The notes: generated by a model not told the origin, from the letters alone. 5,588 bases of DNA from Cyanobacteria bacterium Co-bin13 (GCA_014534385.1 JACVRP010000261.1:1-5588), one strand, 5' to 3'. Counted from the stretch's first letter, positions 1 through 5,588 are shown. Program-made: numbers and translations.

Positions 1-683
1 AGTCGTTAGACCATCCGCTGACAGCGTGGCAGCAGCACTGCGATCGCATTCACACCTCCCTCGCGGCCTTCCGCTGGCCCCAACCCGACTGGTCGCGTGT
101 GCGTCAGGGAGCCGAAACCTTGATCCCGCACTACCCCGTGCTCAGAATTACGCTGTTCCCCGATGGCCAAGAGCTGATTACCGGGCGTACTCTCCCCAGC
201 GATCTATGGGCACGTCAGCAGCGCGGCGCGACTGCCTGGATCGCTGACCCTGACTCTTCCAGAAGCCTGCCTGGGCATAAAACGGGCAACTACCTGGCCT
301 GCTGGCTGGCCAGCCAGGCTGCAAAGGCGCAAGGGGCGGCAGAGGCCATCCTGGTTGATGAAATGGGCAACTGGTTGGAAACTAGCAGCGGCAGCCTGTG
401 GGGCTGGGCTGAGGGGCACTGGTGGACGCCGCCGCTAGCCGCAGGGATCTTGCCAGGGGTGGTGCGATCGCAGCTGATCTGCCACCTACAGGCGAGGGGT
501 TGCCCTGCCCTCGAAACTCCCTGGACCCCCGACCAGATCCGACGGTTTGAGGGCCTAGCCTACAGCAACAGCGTCGTACAGGTCATCCCCATTCACACAG
601 TCCTGCAGGGGCGAACTAGACTGGAATACAATCCTGATCAGCAGATTTTGCAGGAATTGCGCTCCCTGTTTGGGGAAGCGTGA
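1..683 (+). CDS. Class IV PLP-dependent aminotransferase, PabC/IlvE superfamily (5' end outside window)
   Basis: This is the C-terminal 226 residues of a fold-type IV PLP enzyme. The frame is open from base 3, and the residues before the GTG at 99 (SLDHPLTAWQQHCDRI, then RWPQPDW) read as normal protein. That GTG is therefore internal and the true start lies upstream. The likely Schiff-base lysine is in HKTGNYL (Lys codon 279-281). Downstream are ETSSGSLWGW, which matches the E-(G/T)-S-x-x-N/S-L-(F/W) cofactor segment, then TPPL and GILPGVVRSQL, which matches the phosphate-binding G-x-LPG-x-x-R motif. Known members are branched-chain aminotransferases, D-amino-acid aminotransferases and 4-amino-4-deoxychorismate lyase (PabC, the p-aminobenzoate step of folate synthesis). 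The TPPL..GILPGV segment and compact length lean toward PabC, but substrate cannot be settled from this fragment. It ends at TGA 681-683, 147 nt before ftsH on the same strand, with no clear terminator between them. Confidence 0.88.
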   Translation, partial: SLDHPLTAWQQHCDRIHTSLAAFRWPQPDWSRVRQGAETLIPHYPVLRITLFPDGQELITGRTLPSDLWARQQRGATAWIADPDSSRSLPGHKTGNYLACWLASQAAKAQGAAEAILVDEMGNWLETSSGSLWGWAEGHWWTPPLAAGILPGVVRSQLICHLQARGCPALETPWTPDQIRRFEGLAYSNSVVQVIPIHTVLQGRTRLEYNPDQQILQELRSLFGEA

Positions 684-753
684 CCACAGAGTTGGAAATT
701 GGCCTGCAAACCGCTATTTAATCTCGCCTATTCGACCAATTCTGAATCTGGCG

Positions 754-771
754 TTAACATTAGTTAATATA
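754..771 (+). promoter_or_regulatory. HLR1-like direct repeat (possible RpaB site) upstream of ftsH
   Basis: Two 8-bp half-sites, TTAACATT (754-761) and TTAATATA (764-771), are separated by exactly 2 bp. The published HLR1 consensus bound by the response regulator RpaB is (G/T)TTACAWW-NN-(G/T)TTACAWW. By eye the half-sites match at 7/8 and 6/8 positions with the correct 10-bp period. The site lies in an AT-rich island within a GC-rich region, about 60 bp before the ftsH start. RpaB binding is an inference. AT-rich promoter DNA can give such matches by chance, and the same bases could simply be core promoter, since TAATAT at 765-770 resembles a -10 box. Confidence 0.35.
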
Positions 772-813
772 CGTTTTCATTTTAAGAAACACCCCATCCT
801 CACCCTGAAGCAA

Positions 814-820
814 TTGGAGG
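814..820 (+). promoter_or_regulatory. Shine-Dalgarno sequence of ftsH
   Basis: TTGGAGG ends 10 nt before the GTG at 831. It is the strongest ribosome-binding match near any start in this window. It supports the GTG as the true start, as does the encoded N-terminus MNKRWRNAGLY, which is the familiar beginning of cyanobacterial FtsH3-type proteins. Confidence 0.75.
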
Positions 821-830
821 CACAACCCCG

Positions 831-2672
831 GTGAATAAACGGTGGAGAAACGCAGGTCTTTATGCCCTGCTAGTGGTCGTGGTCATCGCCTTAGCCACTG
901 CCATTTTCGATAATTCCGGTCAAGAAACGCAGACTTGGCGCTACAGCCGCTTCCTGCAGGCCGTTGAAAGCAACCAGGTCGAGCGGGTCAACATCAGCTC
1001 TGACCGTACCCGTGCTCGCTTCACTGACCCCGAGGGCAACGGTCAGGTGATCGTCAACCTGCCCAACGACCCCGAACTAATCGACATTCTGGAAGACAAC
1101 AGCGTCGACATCGTCGTGCTGCCCCAAAGCGACGATAGCGTTTGGGTTCGCGCCTTCAGCACCCTGCTGATTCCGATCATGCTGCTGGTGGTGCTGTTCT
1201 TTGTCCTGCGACGAGCGCAAAACGGTCCTGGCAGCCAGGCCATGAACTTCGGCAAGTCCAAAGCTCGGGTGCAAATGGAGCCTCAGACTCAGGTTACCTT
1301 TGGCGATGTCGCTGGCATTGACCAGGCCAAGCTAGAGCTGGCCGAAGTCGTTGACTTCCTTAAAAATGCCGACCGCTTTACCGCAGTTGGAGCCAAAATT
1401 CCCAAAGGTGTGCTGCTGGTTGGCCCTCCTGGAACCGGTAAAACCCTGCTGGCCCGAGCCGTAGCCGGTGAAGCTGGGGTGCCCTTCTTCTCCATTTCCG
1501 GCTCTGAGTTTGTTGAGATGTTTGTCGGGGTAGGGGCCTCGCGGGTGCGTGACCTGTTTGAACAGGCCAAGTCAAACGCGCCCTGTATCGTATTTATCGA
1601 TGAAATCGATGCAGTGGGTCGTCAACGGGGCGCAGGTCTCGGCGGCGGCAACGACGAGCGCGAGCAAACCCTCAACCAGCTCCTCACCGAGATGGACGGT
1701 TTCGAGGGCAATACCGGCATCATTATCATCGCTGCCACCAACCGGCCCGACGTGCTAGACGCGGCGCTGCTGCGTCCAGGACGATTTGACCGTCAGGTAG
1801 TCGTTGATCGGCCGGACTACGCGGGTCGCCTAGAAATTCTCAACGTGCACGCTCGTGGCAAGACCTTTGCTAAGGACGTGGACCTGGAGAAAATCGCTCG
1901 CCGGACCCCTGGCTTTACGGGGGCCGACCTGTCTAACCTGCTCAACGAAGCGGCCATTCTCGCTGCCCGCCGCAACCTCACCGAGATCTCGATGGACGAA
2001 GTCAACGACGCCATCGATCGGGTGCTGGCAGGTCCTGAGAAGAAAGACCGCGTAATGAGCGAAAAGCGCAAGCAGCTCGTCGCCTACCATGAAGCCGGAC
2101 ACGCTCTCGTCGGTGCCCTGATGCCCGACTATGACCCGGTGCAGAAAATCAGCATCATCCCTCGCGGTCGAGCTGGCGGTTTGACCTGGTTCACCCCTAG
2201 CGAAGATCGTTTAGAGTCGGGGCTCTACTCCCGCTCCTACCTGCAAAACCAGATGGCCGTCGCTCTGGGAGGCCGCATCGCTGAGGAGGTTATCTTCGGT
2301 GAAGAGGAAGTTACCACCGGCGCATCCAACGACCTGCAGCAGGTTGCTCGGGTTGCCCGTCAGATGGTTACCCGCTTTGGCATGAGCGATCGCTTGGGGC
2401 CTGTGGCTCTGGGTCGTCAGCAGGGCAATATGTTCCTGGGTCGCGACATCAATGCCGAGCGCGACTTCTCGGAAGAGACTGCCGCTGCCATCGACGAAGA
2501 GGTGCGGGAACTGGTAGACGAAGCCTATATCCGAGCCAAGAGCGTGCTAACCGAAAATCGCCATGTGCTGGATAAACTGGCCGACATGCTGGTAGAAAAA
2601 GAAACCGTAGATGCAGAAGAACTGCAGCATCTGCTGGCCACCAATGACGTGAAGATGGCTTCCATCGTCTAG
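831..2672 (+). CDS. ftsH: ATP-dependent zinc metalloprotease FtsH (cyanobacterial FtsH3-type)
   Basis: This is a complete 613-residue membrane AAA+ protease. Transmembrane helix 1 is at about residues 9-26, followed by an extracytoplasmic/lumenal domain (about 27-108) and helix 2 (about 110-126). The AAA module has Walker A GPPGTGKT (198-205), the pore loop FVG (231-233), Walker B IVFIDEID (253-260) and the second region of homology at about 303-321 with arginine fingers R315 and R318. The zinc protease site is HEAGH (420-424), with D501 in GASND as the likely third ligand. All key residues are intact and the length is typical. FtsH forms hexamers that extract and degrade membrane proteins. 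The N-terminus and C-terminus resemble my recollection of Synechocystis FtsH3 (slr1604), which pairs with FtsH2 in thylakoid photosystem II repair and with FtsH1 in the plasma membrane. Assignment to the FtsH3 paralogue is from remembered sequence, not a tree. It starts with GTG behind a good Shine-Dalgarno and ends just before a strong terminator, so it probably forms its own transcription unit or ends one. Confidence 0.97.
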   Translation: MNKRWRNAGLYALLVVVVIALATAIFDNSGQETQTWRYSRFLQAVESNQVERVNISSDRTRARFTDPEGNGQVIVNLPNDPELIDILEDNSVDIVVLPQSDDSVWVRAFSTLLIPIMLLVVLFFVLRRAQNGPGSQAMNFGKSKARVQMEPQTQVTFGDVAGIDQAKLELAEVVDFLKNADRFTAVGAKIPKGVLLVGPPGTGKTLLARAVAGEAGVPFFSISGSEFVEMFVGVGASRVRDLFEQAKSNAPCIVFIDEIDAVGRQRGAGLGGGNDEREQTLNQLLTEMDGFEGNTGIIIIAATNRPDVLDAALLRPGRFDRQVVVDRPDYAGRLEILNVHARGKTFAKDVDLEKIARRTPGFTGADLSNLLNEAAILAARRNLTEISMDEVNDAIDRVLAGPEKKDRVMSEKRKQLVAYHEAGHALVGALMPDYDPVQKISIIPRGRAGGLTWFTPSEDRLESGLYSRSYLQNQMAVALGGRIAEEVIFGEEEVTTGASNDLQQVARVARQMVTRFGMSDRLGPVALGRQQGNMFLGRDINAERDFSEETAAAIDEEVRELVDEAYIRAKSVLTENRHVLDKLADMLVEKETVDAEELQHLLATNDVKMASIV

Positions 2673-2721
2673 ATCTCAATCGAGACCAGACGACCCAAAT
2701 CGAAGTAAATTGATTCACTGT

Positions 2722-2754
2722 AGAGACGCGATTAATCGCGTCTCTTTCTTTTTC
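2722..2754 (+). terminator. Rho-independent terminator of ftsH (perfect palindrome plus T-rich tract)
   Basis: Bases 2722-2745 form a perfect 24-nt palindrome (12-bp arms, AGAGACGCGATT and its exact complement), followed by TTCTTTTTC. In RNA it would form a GC-rich hairpin with a short AT loop and then a U-rich tract. It lies 49 nt past the ftsH stop. The GAGACGCG...CGCGTCTC core resembles short palindromes that recur between genes in filamentous cyanobacteria, so it may be a dispersed repeat serving as a terminator. Confidence 0.85.
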
Positions 2755-2788
2755 TGTGAAGAAACTGACCGGTCTGGAAAGGAGATCT

Positions 2789-2825
2789 GTAGCGGTTACA
2801 GCCTCCCGGCAAGACCTGCCCCTAC
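2789..2825. repeat. 37-nt GTAG...CTAC inverted-end element, probable cyanobacterial interspersed repeat
   Basis: The element starts GTAGCGG and ends CCCCTAC; these ends are complementary at 6 of 7 positions. An inner GGCA (2808-2811) can pair with TGCC (2817-2820) around AGACC. Read on the minus strand it begins GTAGGGGCAGGTCTTGCC, which resembles a string I recall as frequent between genes in Oscillatoriales/Leptolyngbya genomes. It ends only 19 nt before the eda start codon. The inverted ends are visible. Membership of a repeat family is from memory and would need a genome-wide count. Confidence 0.45.
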
Positions 2826-2844
2826 GCCCATTTCCTGTTGACCT

Positions 2845-3492
2845 ATGGATCGCGAAGATTGGCTCACCCTGCTGCAAAAACACCGTCTGCTAGCGGTGAT
2901 TCGGGCCCCTGATCTGGCTGCTGGGCTGGCTATGGCACGGGTAGCAGAGCAAGGAGGGGTGCGGCTGATTGAGATTACTTGGGACAGTGAGCAGCCCGAA
3001 GAGCTGGTCGGTTGCCTGCGCCAGGACCTGCCGCATTGCTGGATTGGGGCAGGAACTTTGCTCACCCTAGCCGCAGCAGAACGTGCGATCGCAGCCGGAG
3101 CCCAGTTCGGCTTTAGCCCCTTTACCGACGTCTCTCTGCTGGAGCTAGGGCTAAAACGGGCAGTGCCGATGGTCGCTGGGGCGCTGACGCCGACTGAAAT
3201 TGTTACCGCTTGGAGGGCTGGGGCAGCCGGGGTTAAGGTGTTTCCTGTTAGCGCGGTGGGGGGAGCGACCTACATTCGCAGCCTACGGGGGCCGCTGCCC
3301 GCGATTCCCCTAATCCCTACGGGGGGTGTGACTTCAGACAACGCTAAGGCCCTACTAGAGGCAGGGGCGATCGCAGTAGGGCTGTCTGGCTCGCTGTTTC
3401 CCCCAGCGCAGGTGCAGAAGCGCGACTGGGCCGGCATCGCCCAGCGAATCGAACAGCTGCAGCAGCAGTTAGGGCTCAGCTACCCAGCTTAA
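2845..3492 (+). CDS. eda: 2-keto-3-deoxy-6-phosphogluconate / 4-hydroxy-2-oxoglutarate aldolase (Eda)
   Basis: This is a complete 215-residue class I (Schiff-base) aldolase with a TIM-barrel fold, of the family's usual length. Visible family motifs are AVIRA (R20), IEITWDS (general base E43), IGAGT (T71), FSP (P92), GVKVFP with the Schiff-base lysine K131, and IPTGG (T159). The family cleaves KDPG to pyruvate and glyceraldehyde 3-phosphate, or 4-hydroxy-2-oxoglutarate to pyruvate and glyoxylate; it is cytosolic. The residue equivalent to E. coli R49 is D47, as expected for the Thermotoga-like branch that carries an arginine in the V(I/L)RA motif instead. In cyanobacteria the existence of a full Entner-Doudoroff route is debated, so a 4-hydroxy-2-oxoglutarate or oxo-acid role is also possible. 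ATG 2845 is the first possible start, because TGA at 2839-2841 closes the frame upstream. It has no recognisable Shine-Dalgarno. It follows the ftsH terminator and should be transcribed separately. Confidence 0.92.
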   Translation: MDREDWLTLLQKHRLLAVIRAPDLAAGLAMARVAEQGGVRLIEITWDSEQPEELVGCLRQDLPHCWIGAGTLLTLAAAERAIAAGAQFGFSPFTDVSLLELGLKRAVPMVAGALTPTEIVTAWRAGAAGVKVFPVSAVGGATYIRSLRGPLPAIPLIPTGGVTSDNAKALLEAGAIAVGLSGSLFPPAQVQKRDWAGIAQRIEQLQQQLGLSYPA

Positions 3493-3835
3493 AGGCTTCT
3501 AGGATCAGGGCATAAATAGTGCCAATCTTGAAGGCATTGAGGGATTCGTAGAAGAGCGGCACCGTTAGCGGTTCTTCCGGAGGCTGGCCACGCCTGCGCC
3601 AGTTGCGGCCATAGATCAGACGGTTGAGCAGCTCGGATAGAATCACCAAGACAATAGCAATCGTGACGTCCTGCTGCGCTGCCTGTCCGGCGATAGCTGC
3701 GATCGCAACGCCAAAAAAGTTGCCCCCCAGCAGGCTAATGACAATAATCGATATCCTGCGCCAGGGGTTAAACAGCCAGCGGTTGAGCTGATTGTTTGCC
3801 GTATCGAAGAGCGTACTAAGGCGGGTGCGCTGCAT
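3476..3835 (-). CDS. ycf20: DUF565 / Ycf20 family membrane protein
   Basis: This is a complete 119-residue small membrane protein. It shows the hallmarks I associate with Ycf20/DUF565: an N-terminal MQRTRLS..FD, NPWRR (23-27), a glycine-rich first membrane helix (about 28-50), a second helix (about 57-75) containing SELLNRLIY, and the C-terminal LNAFKIG..YALILEAFKLGS (99-119), possibly a third helix. The segment between helices 2 and 3 is basic then proline-rich (about 77-93). The family occurs in cyanobacteria and plastids. Homologues in Chlamydomonas and Arabidopsis have been tied to thermal energy dissipation (non-photochemical quenching), but the biochemical role is unknown. The start ATG (3833-3835) has only a weak ribosome-binding context. 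The gene lies 48 nt downstream of the RDD/pentapeptide gene on the same strand and may share its transcript. Its last 17 bp overlap the end of eda on the other strand. Confidence 0.9.
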   Translation of the reverse strand: MQRTRLSTLFDTANNQLNRWLFNPWRRISIIVISLLGGNFFGVAIAAIAGQAAQQDVTIAIVLVILSELLNRLIYGRNWRRRGQPPEEPLTVPLFYESLNAFKIGTIYALILEAFKLGS

Positions 3836-3883
3836 AGGTTAGCACCGGTAGAAGGGCCGTATCCTACTCAGAATCCTATTACG

Positions 3884-5588
3884 TTATTGAATGCTGGGGC
3901 AGACCGGATGGACGCCGCCCTGCCTGCAGATGTGAGCCAGCTGGTCGGGAGCCAGGTTTTGCGCCCTGGAAAAATCTACGCCAGCCAGGCTTTTCTGGGG
4001 CTGTGAGTCAGGCAATGCCTCAATAAAACTGTCAGGAGCCAGCGCTGCAGGCGTGAAAAAAACAGCATTTTGAAAGTCCGTTCCGCTCAGGTTGGCTCCC
4101 TGCAAATTAGCTGTCTGCAGCTGAGCACCGTGCAGGCGTGCATTTTCCAGGTTTGCTCCGCTCAAGTCAGCGCCTGTTAGCTGACTATCGCTTAAGTCGG
4201 CCTGAACGAGGGTTGCCCCACGCAGGTTGGCATTGCTCAGGTTAACCTCGTGCCCCTCCACGCGCGTCATGTTTGCGCCTTCGAGGTTAACTCCGGGTGC
4301 CTGGACCTGATGCAGGCGAGCAGCGGTTAGATTCGCTCCAGACAAGTTGCTCTCGGTTAGATCTGCGCCCACCAGGCTAGCGTCAATCAGCAGAGCCTGA
4401 CTAAGATTGGCGCTGATCACCTCAGCACTGCCCAGGTTTGCTTTGGAAAAATCGGCAAAAGCCGCTTCGCTACCGTTTAGAGCAGACCGCAGCAGGCTAC
4501 TGCCCCGAAAGCTTACATAGCGGAGGTTAGCCCTTGAAAAATCAGCTTCGGTCAGGTCAGAGCCGCTCAGGTCTGCCACCCAGTCGTCATAGGTATCGGG
4601 CCTCTGGTCTGGTCCGACAGCAAAAAAGCGAGCCTGACGAAAGCTGGCTCCCGACAGGACCGATCCTTGCCAGATGACTCCGGCCAAATCAACCTGGTCG
4701 AGCACCAGCCTAAAGGCATCGGGGCTGGCCATCACCTTGCCCAGGTAAGTGCGGCTCAGCTGAGCGCCCTGAAGCTCACCGCTATAAAGCGTTAGGAGTT
4801 TAGCCAGGGTTCGTTTCACCGTCTGCTGTCGCTGCTGAGGCACGAAGCGCTGTTCGGGGGGCAGGGCAGCGATGTCAGTGGCCAGGGCCTGGCTCAGCCG
4901 CTGCAGATGGGGCAGCGCCTCAGGCCCCAGGGTTACTAGCCCCTGCTGTAGCGCTTCTAGCACCTGCGGATCTTGAGCCTGGGATAGCAGGTCAACCAGC
5001 AGCGGAATCGCCCGGGCATCTTGAGTACTGGCCAGAGCCAGAATAGCGGCCTGCTGCTCCTGCGGGCGACTGGCGCGGGTACTGAGGGTGTCGACCAGGG
5101 CCAAAAACAGGTCATCATTCTGCTGTTGGCTGCTCCGTTGGCTCACCTGCTGCTGGGTGTAGAGTTGGGTCCCGACGATGCCGACGATCAAAATGCCTAA
5201 ACCCCCCAGCACAAGGCCGCCCAGCACAAGGACTGGATACTGCCGCACCCAGTGGCGGGCAATGGGGGGTGTCTTACCAGGCGGCAGCAAAATCACTGAG
5301 GTCAGTCCCCCCTCGGACTCGGCATAGGGCGGGGCACTGTCGTAGACGGGGTCGACTGAGTAAGCCGCAACCGTTACCTCTCGATAGCTGTCTGTACCCA
5401 GCTGCTTCGCCGGAAAATACACGCCTGCAGCAACCACCTGAGTGCCTGCCAGCAAATCATGCCAGGGGCGGCGGGCGCGATTGAGCCAGCCTGTACTGCC
5501 TTCTGCCGCCAGAGCTAGCCCGGCTAAAGCTCCCAGCAGCGCGATTTGGGGAAAGGCCCCGCTGCCAATCCAGAGACCATAGGCCGCC
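3884..5588 (-). CDS. RDD-domain / HEAT-like / pentapeptide-repeat membrane protein (5' end outside window)
   Basis: At least 567 residues are visible, and the frame is open to the window edge. A TTG at 5453-5455 could pass as a start, but it is internal: the 44 codons upstream encode a hydrophobic helix (GAFPQIALLGALALGALALA) and then RRPWHDLLAGTQVV, a typical C-terminal end of an RDD membrane domain. Order in visible residues, counted from the edge: RDD tail (about 1-55), a polar linker (56-115), a transmembrane helix (about 117-143), HEAT-like helical repeats (about 159-235), a few pentapeptides (about 270-284 and 299-323) broken by two 14-residue inserts, then 35 consecutive pentapeptides A(D/N)LxG (338-512). 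The protein ends with a segment holding two cysteines (HIC, PVCP). Pentapeptides fold as a four-sided right-handed beta-helix; HEAT helices usually bind proteins. No enzymatic motif is seen. I infer a membrane-anchored scaffold or interaction protein; function is unknown. The promoter lies outside the window. Confidence 0.88.
   Translation of the reverse strand, partial: AAYGLWIGSGAFPQIALLGALAGLALAAEGSTGWLNRARRPWHDLLAGTQVVAAGVYFPAKQLGTDSYREVTVAAYSVDPVYDSAPPYAESEGGLTSVILLPPGKTPPIARHWVRQYPVLVLGGLVLGGLGILIVGIVGTQLYTQQQVSQRSSQQQNDDLFLALVDTLSTRASRPQEQQAAILALASTQDARAIPLLVDLLSQAQDPQVLEALQQGLVTLGPEALPHLQRLSQALATDIAALPPEQRFVPQQRQQTVKRTLAKLLTLYSGELQGAQLSRTYLGKVMASPDAFRLVLDQVDLAGVIWQGSVLSGASFRQARFFAVGPDQRPDTYDDWVADLSGSDLTEADFSRANLRYVSFRGSSLLRSALNGSEAAFADFSKANLGSAEVISANLSQALLIDASLVGADLTESNLSGANLTAARLHQVQAPGVNLEGANMTRVEGHEVNLSNANLRGATLVQADLSDSQLTGADLSGANLENARLHGAQLQTANLQGANLSGTDFQNAVFFTPAALAPDSFIEALPDSQPQKSLAGVDFSRAQNLAPDQLAHICRQGGVHPVCPSIQ
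4052..4576 (-). repeat. Pentapeptide-repeat block, 35 units in one register
   Basis: From ADLSG (4562-4576) to AVFFT (4052-4066), the protein reads as 35 consecutive five-residue units without a register break. The central position is mostly Leu or Phe and the preceding ones Ala and Asp/Asn. At four units per coil this gives nearly nine coils of beta-helix. A few units are degenerate, such as SEAAF, VQAPG and VEGHE. Confidence 0.9.

Larger units (their letters stand above)
40..3706. repeat. Six HIP1 octamers (GCGATCGC), a cyanobacterial genome signature
   Basis: GCGATCGC occurs at 40-47, 464-471 (both in the aminotransferase), 2386-2393 (ftsH), 3085-3092 and 3367-3374 (eda) and 3699-3706 (ycf20). 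All copies are inside coding sequence. None lies in the 1.7-kb RDD/pentapeptide gene. One copy per roughly 0.9 kb is far above chance for an 8-mer and is typical of HIP1-rich cyanobacteria. Confidence 0.9.

Noticed and set aside
99..683. The aminotransferase starting at GTG 99.
   Set aside because: The frame is open to the window edge and the upstream residues fit the same protein family, so the gene is truncated by the window rather than starting at 99.
684..750. A terminator after the aminotransferase.
   Set aside because: I found no stable hairpin followed by a T tract in this stretch; read-through into ftsH cannot be excluded.
1817..2102. Long minus-strand open frames inside ftsH.
   Set aside because: They are antisense shadows of a highly conserved gene in GC-rich DNA, with no start context or family resemblance.
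2767..2774. GACCGGTC palindrome as an operator site.
   Set aside because: An isolated 8-bp palindrome in GC-rich DNA has no known regulator match and no repeat nearby.
2778..2784. AAAGGAG upstream of eda, as a Shine-Dalgarno displaced from the start codon by insertion of the 37-nt element.
   Set aside because: Even with the element removed, about 23 nt would separate it from the ATG, which is too far for a working Shine-Dalgarno.
2756..2911. A small frame from GTG 2756 running into eda.
   Set aside because: It has no ribosome-binding site, crosses the repeat element, overlaps eda in another frame and has no recognisable protein features.
2979..2990. Apparent loss of the E. coli Eda active-site arginine R49 (Asp47 here).
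   Set aside because: The Thermotoga-type KDPG aldolases also lack it and carry an arginine in the V(I/L)RA motif, which is present here as R20. It is a subfamily trait and not a defect.

Overview
The window looks like a chromosomal stretch from a cyanobacterium, probably a filamentous one of the Leptolyngbya/Nodosilinea type, although genus is only a guess. Four things point this way: six copies of the HIP1 octamer GCGATCGC in 5.6 kb, a DUF565/Ycf20 gene (a family confined to cyanobacteria and plastids), an FtsH whose N-terminus matches cyanobacterial FtsH3, and a large RDD/HEAT/pentapeptide membrane protein of a common cyanobacterial style.

Layout. (1) 1-683, plus strand: the 3' part of a class IV PLP-dependent aminotransferase (PabC/IlvE superfamily), cut by the window edge. 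(2) 684-830: an AT-rich leader with an HLR1-like direct repeat (754-771) and a clear Shine-Dalgarno (814-820). (3) 831-2672, plus: a full-length FtsH protease with all catalytic motifs. (4) 2673-2844: a perfect 24-nt palindrome followed by a T-rich tract, which is a strong terminator, then a 37-nt GTAG...CTAC element that looks like a second interspersed repeat. (5) 2845-3492, plus: a KDPG/KHG aldolase (Eda). (6) 3476-3835, minus: Ycf20, convergent with eda and overlapping its 3' end by 17 bp. (7) 3884-5588, minus: a membrane protein whose reading frame stays open to the window edge. It carries the tail of an RDD domain, a transmembrane helix, HEAT-like helices and a long pentapeptide beta-helix. 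It lies 48 nt upstream of ycf20 on the same strand, so the two may be co-transcribed.

How the genes relate. FtsH3-type proteases degrade damaged membrane proteins, including photosystem II D1 when paired with FtsH2. Ycf20 homologues in algae and plants have been linked to thermal dissipation of light energy. Two membrane-associated, light-stress-related genes therefore sit near each other, and the HLR1-like site before ftsH fits that theme. The aminotransferase and Eda are metabolic genes with no obvious link to them. I see no mobile element, CRISPR array, RNA gene or defence system. This is mostly ordinary core genome, and the most interesting parts are the regulatory and repeat elements in the two ftsH flanks and the architecture of the pentapeptide protein.
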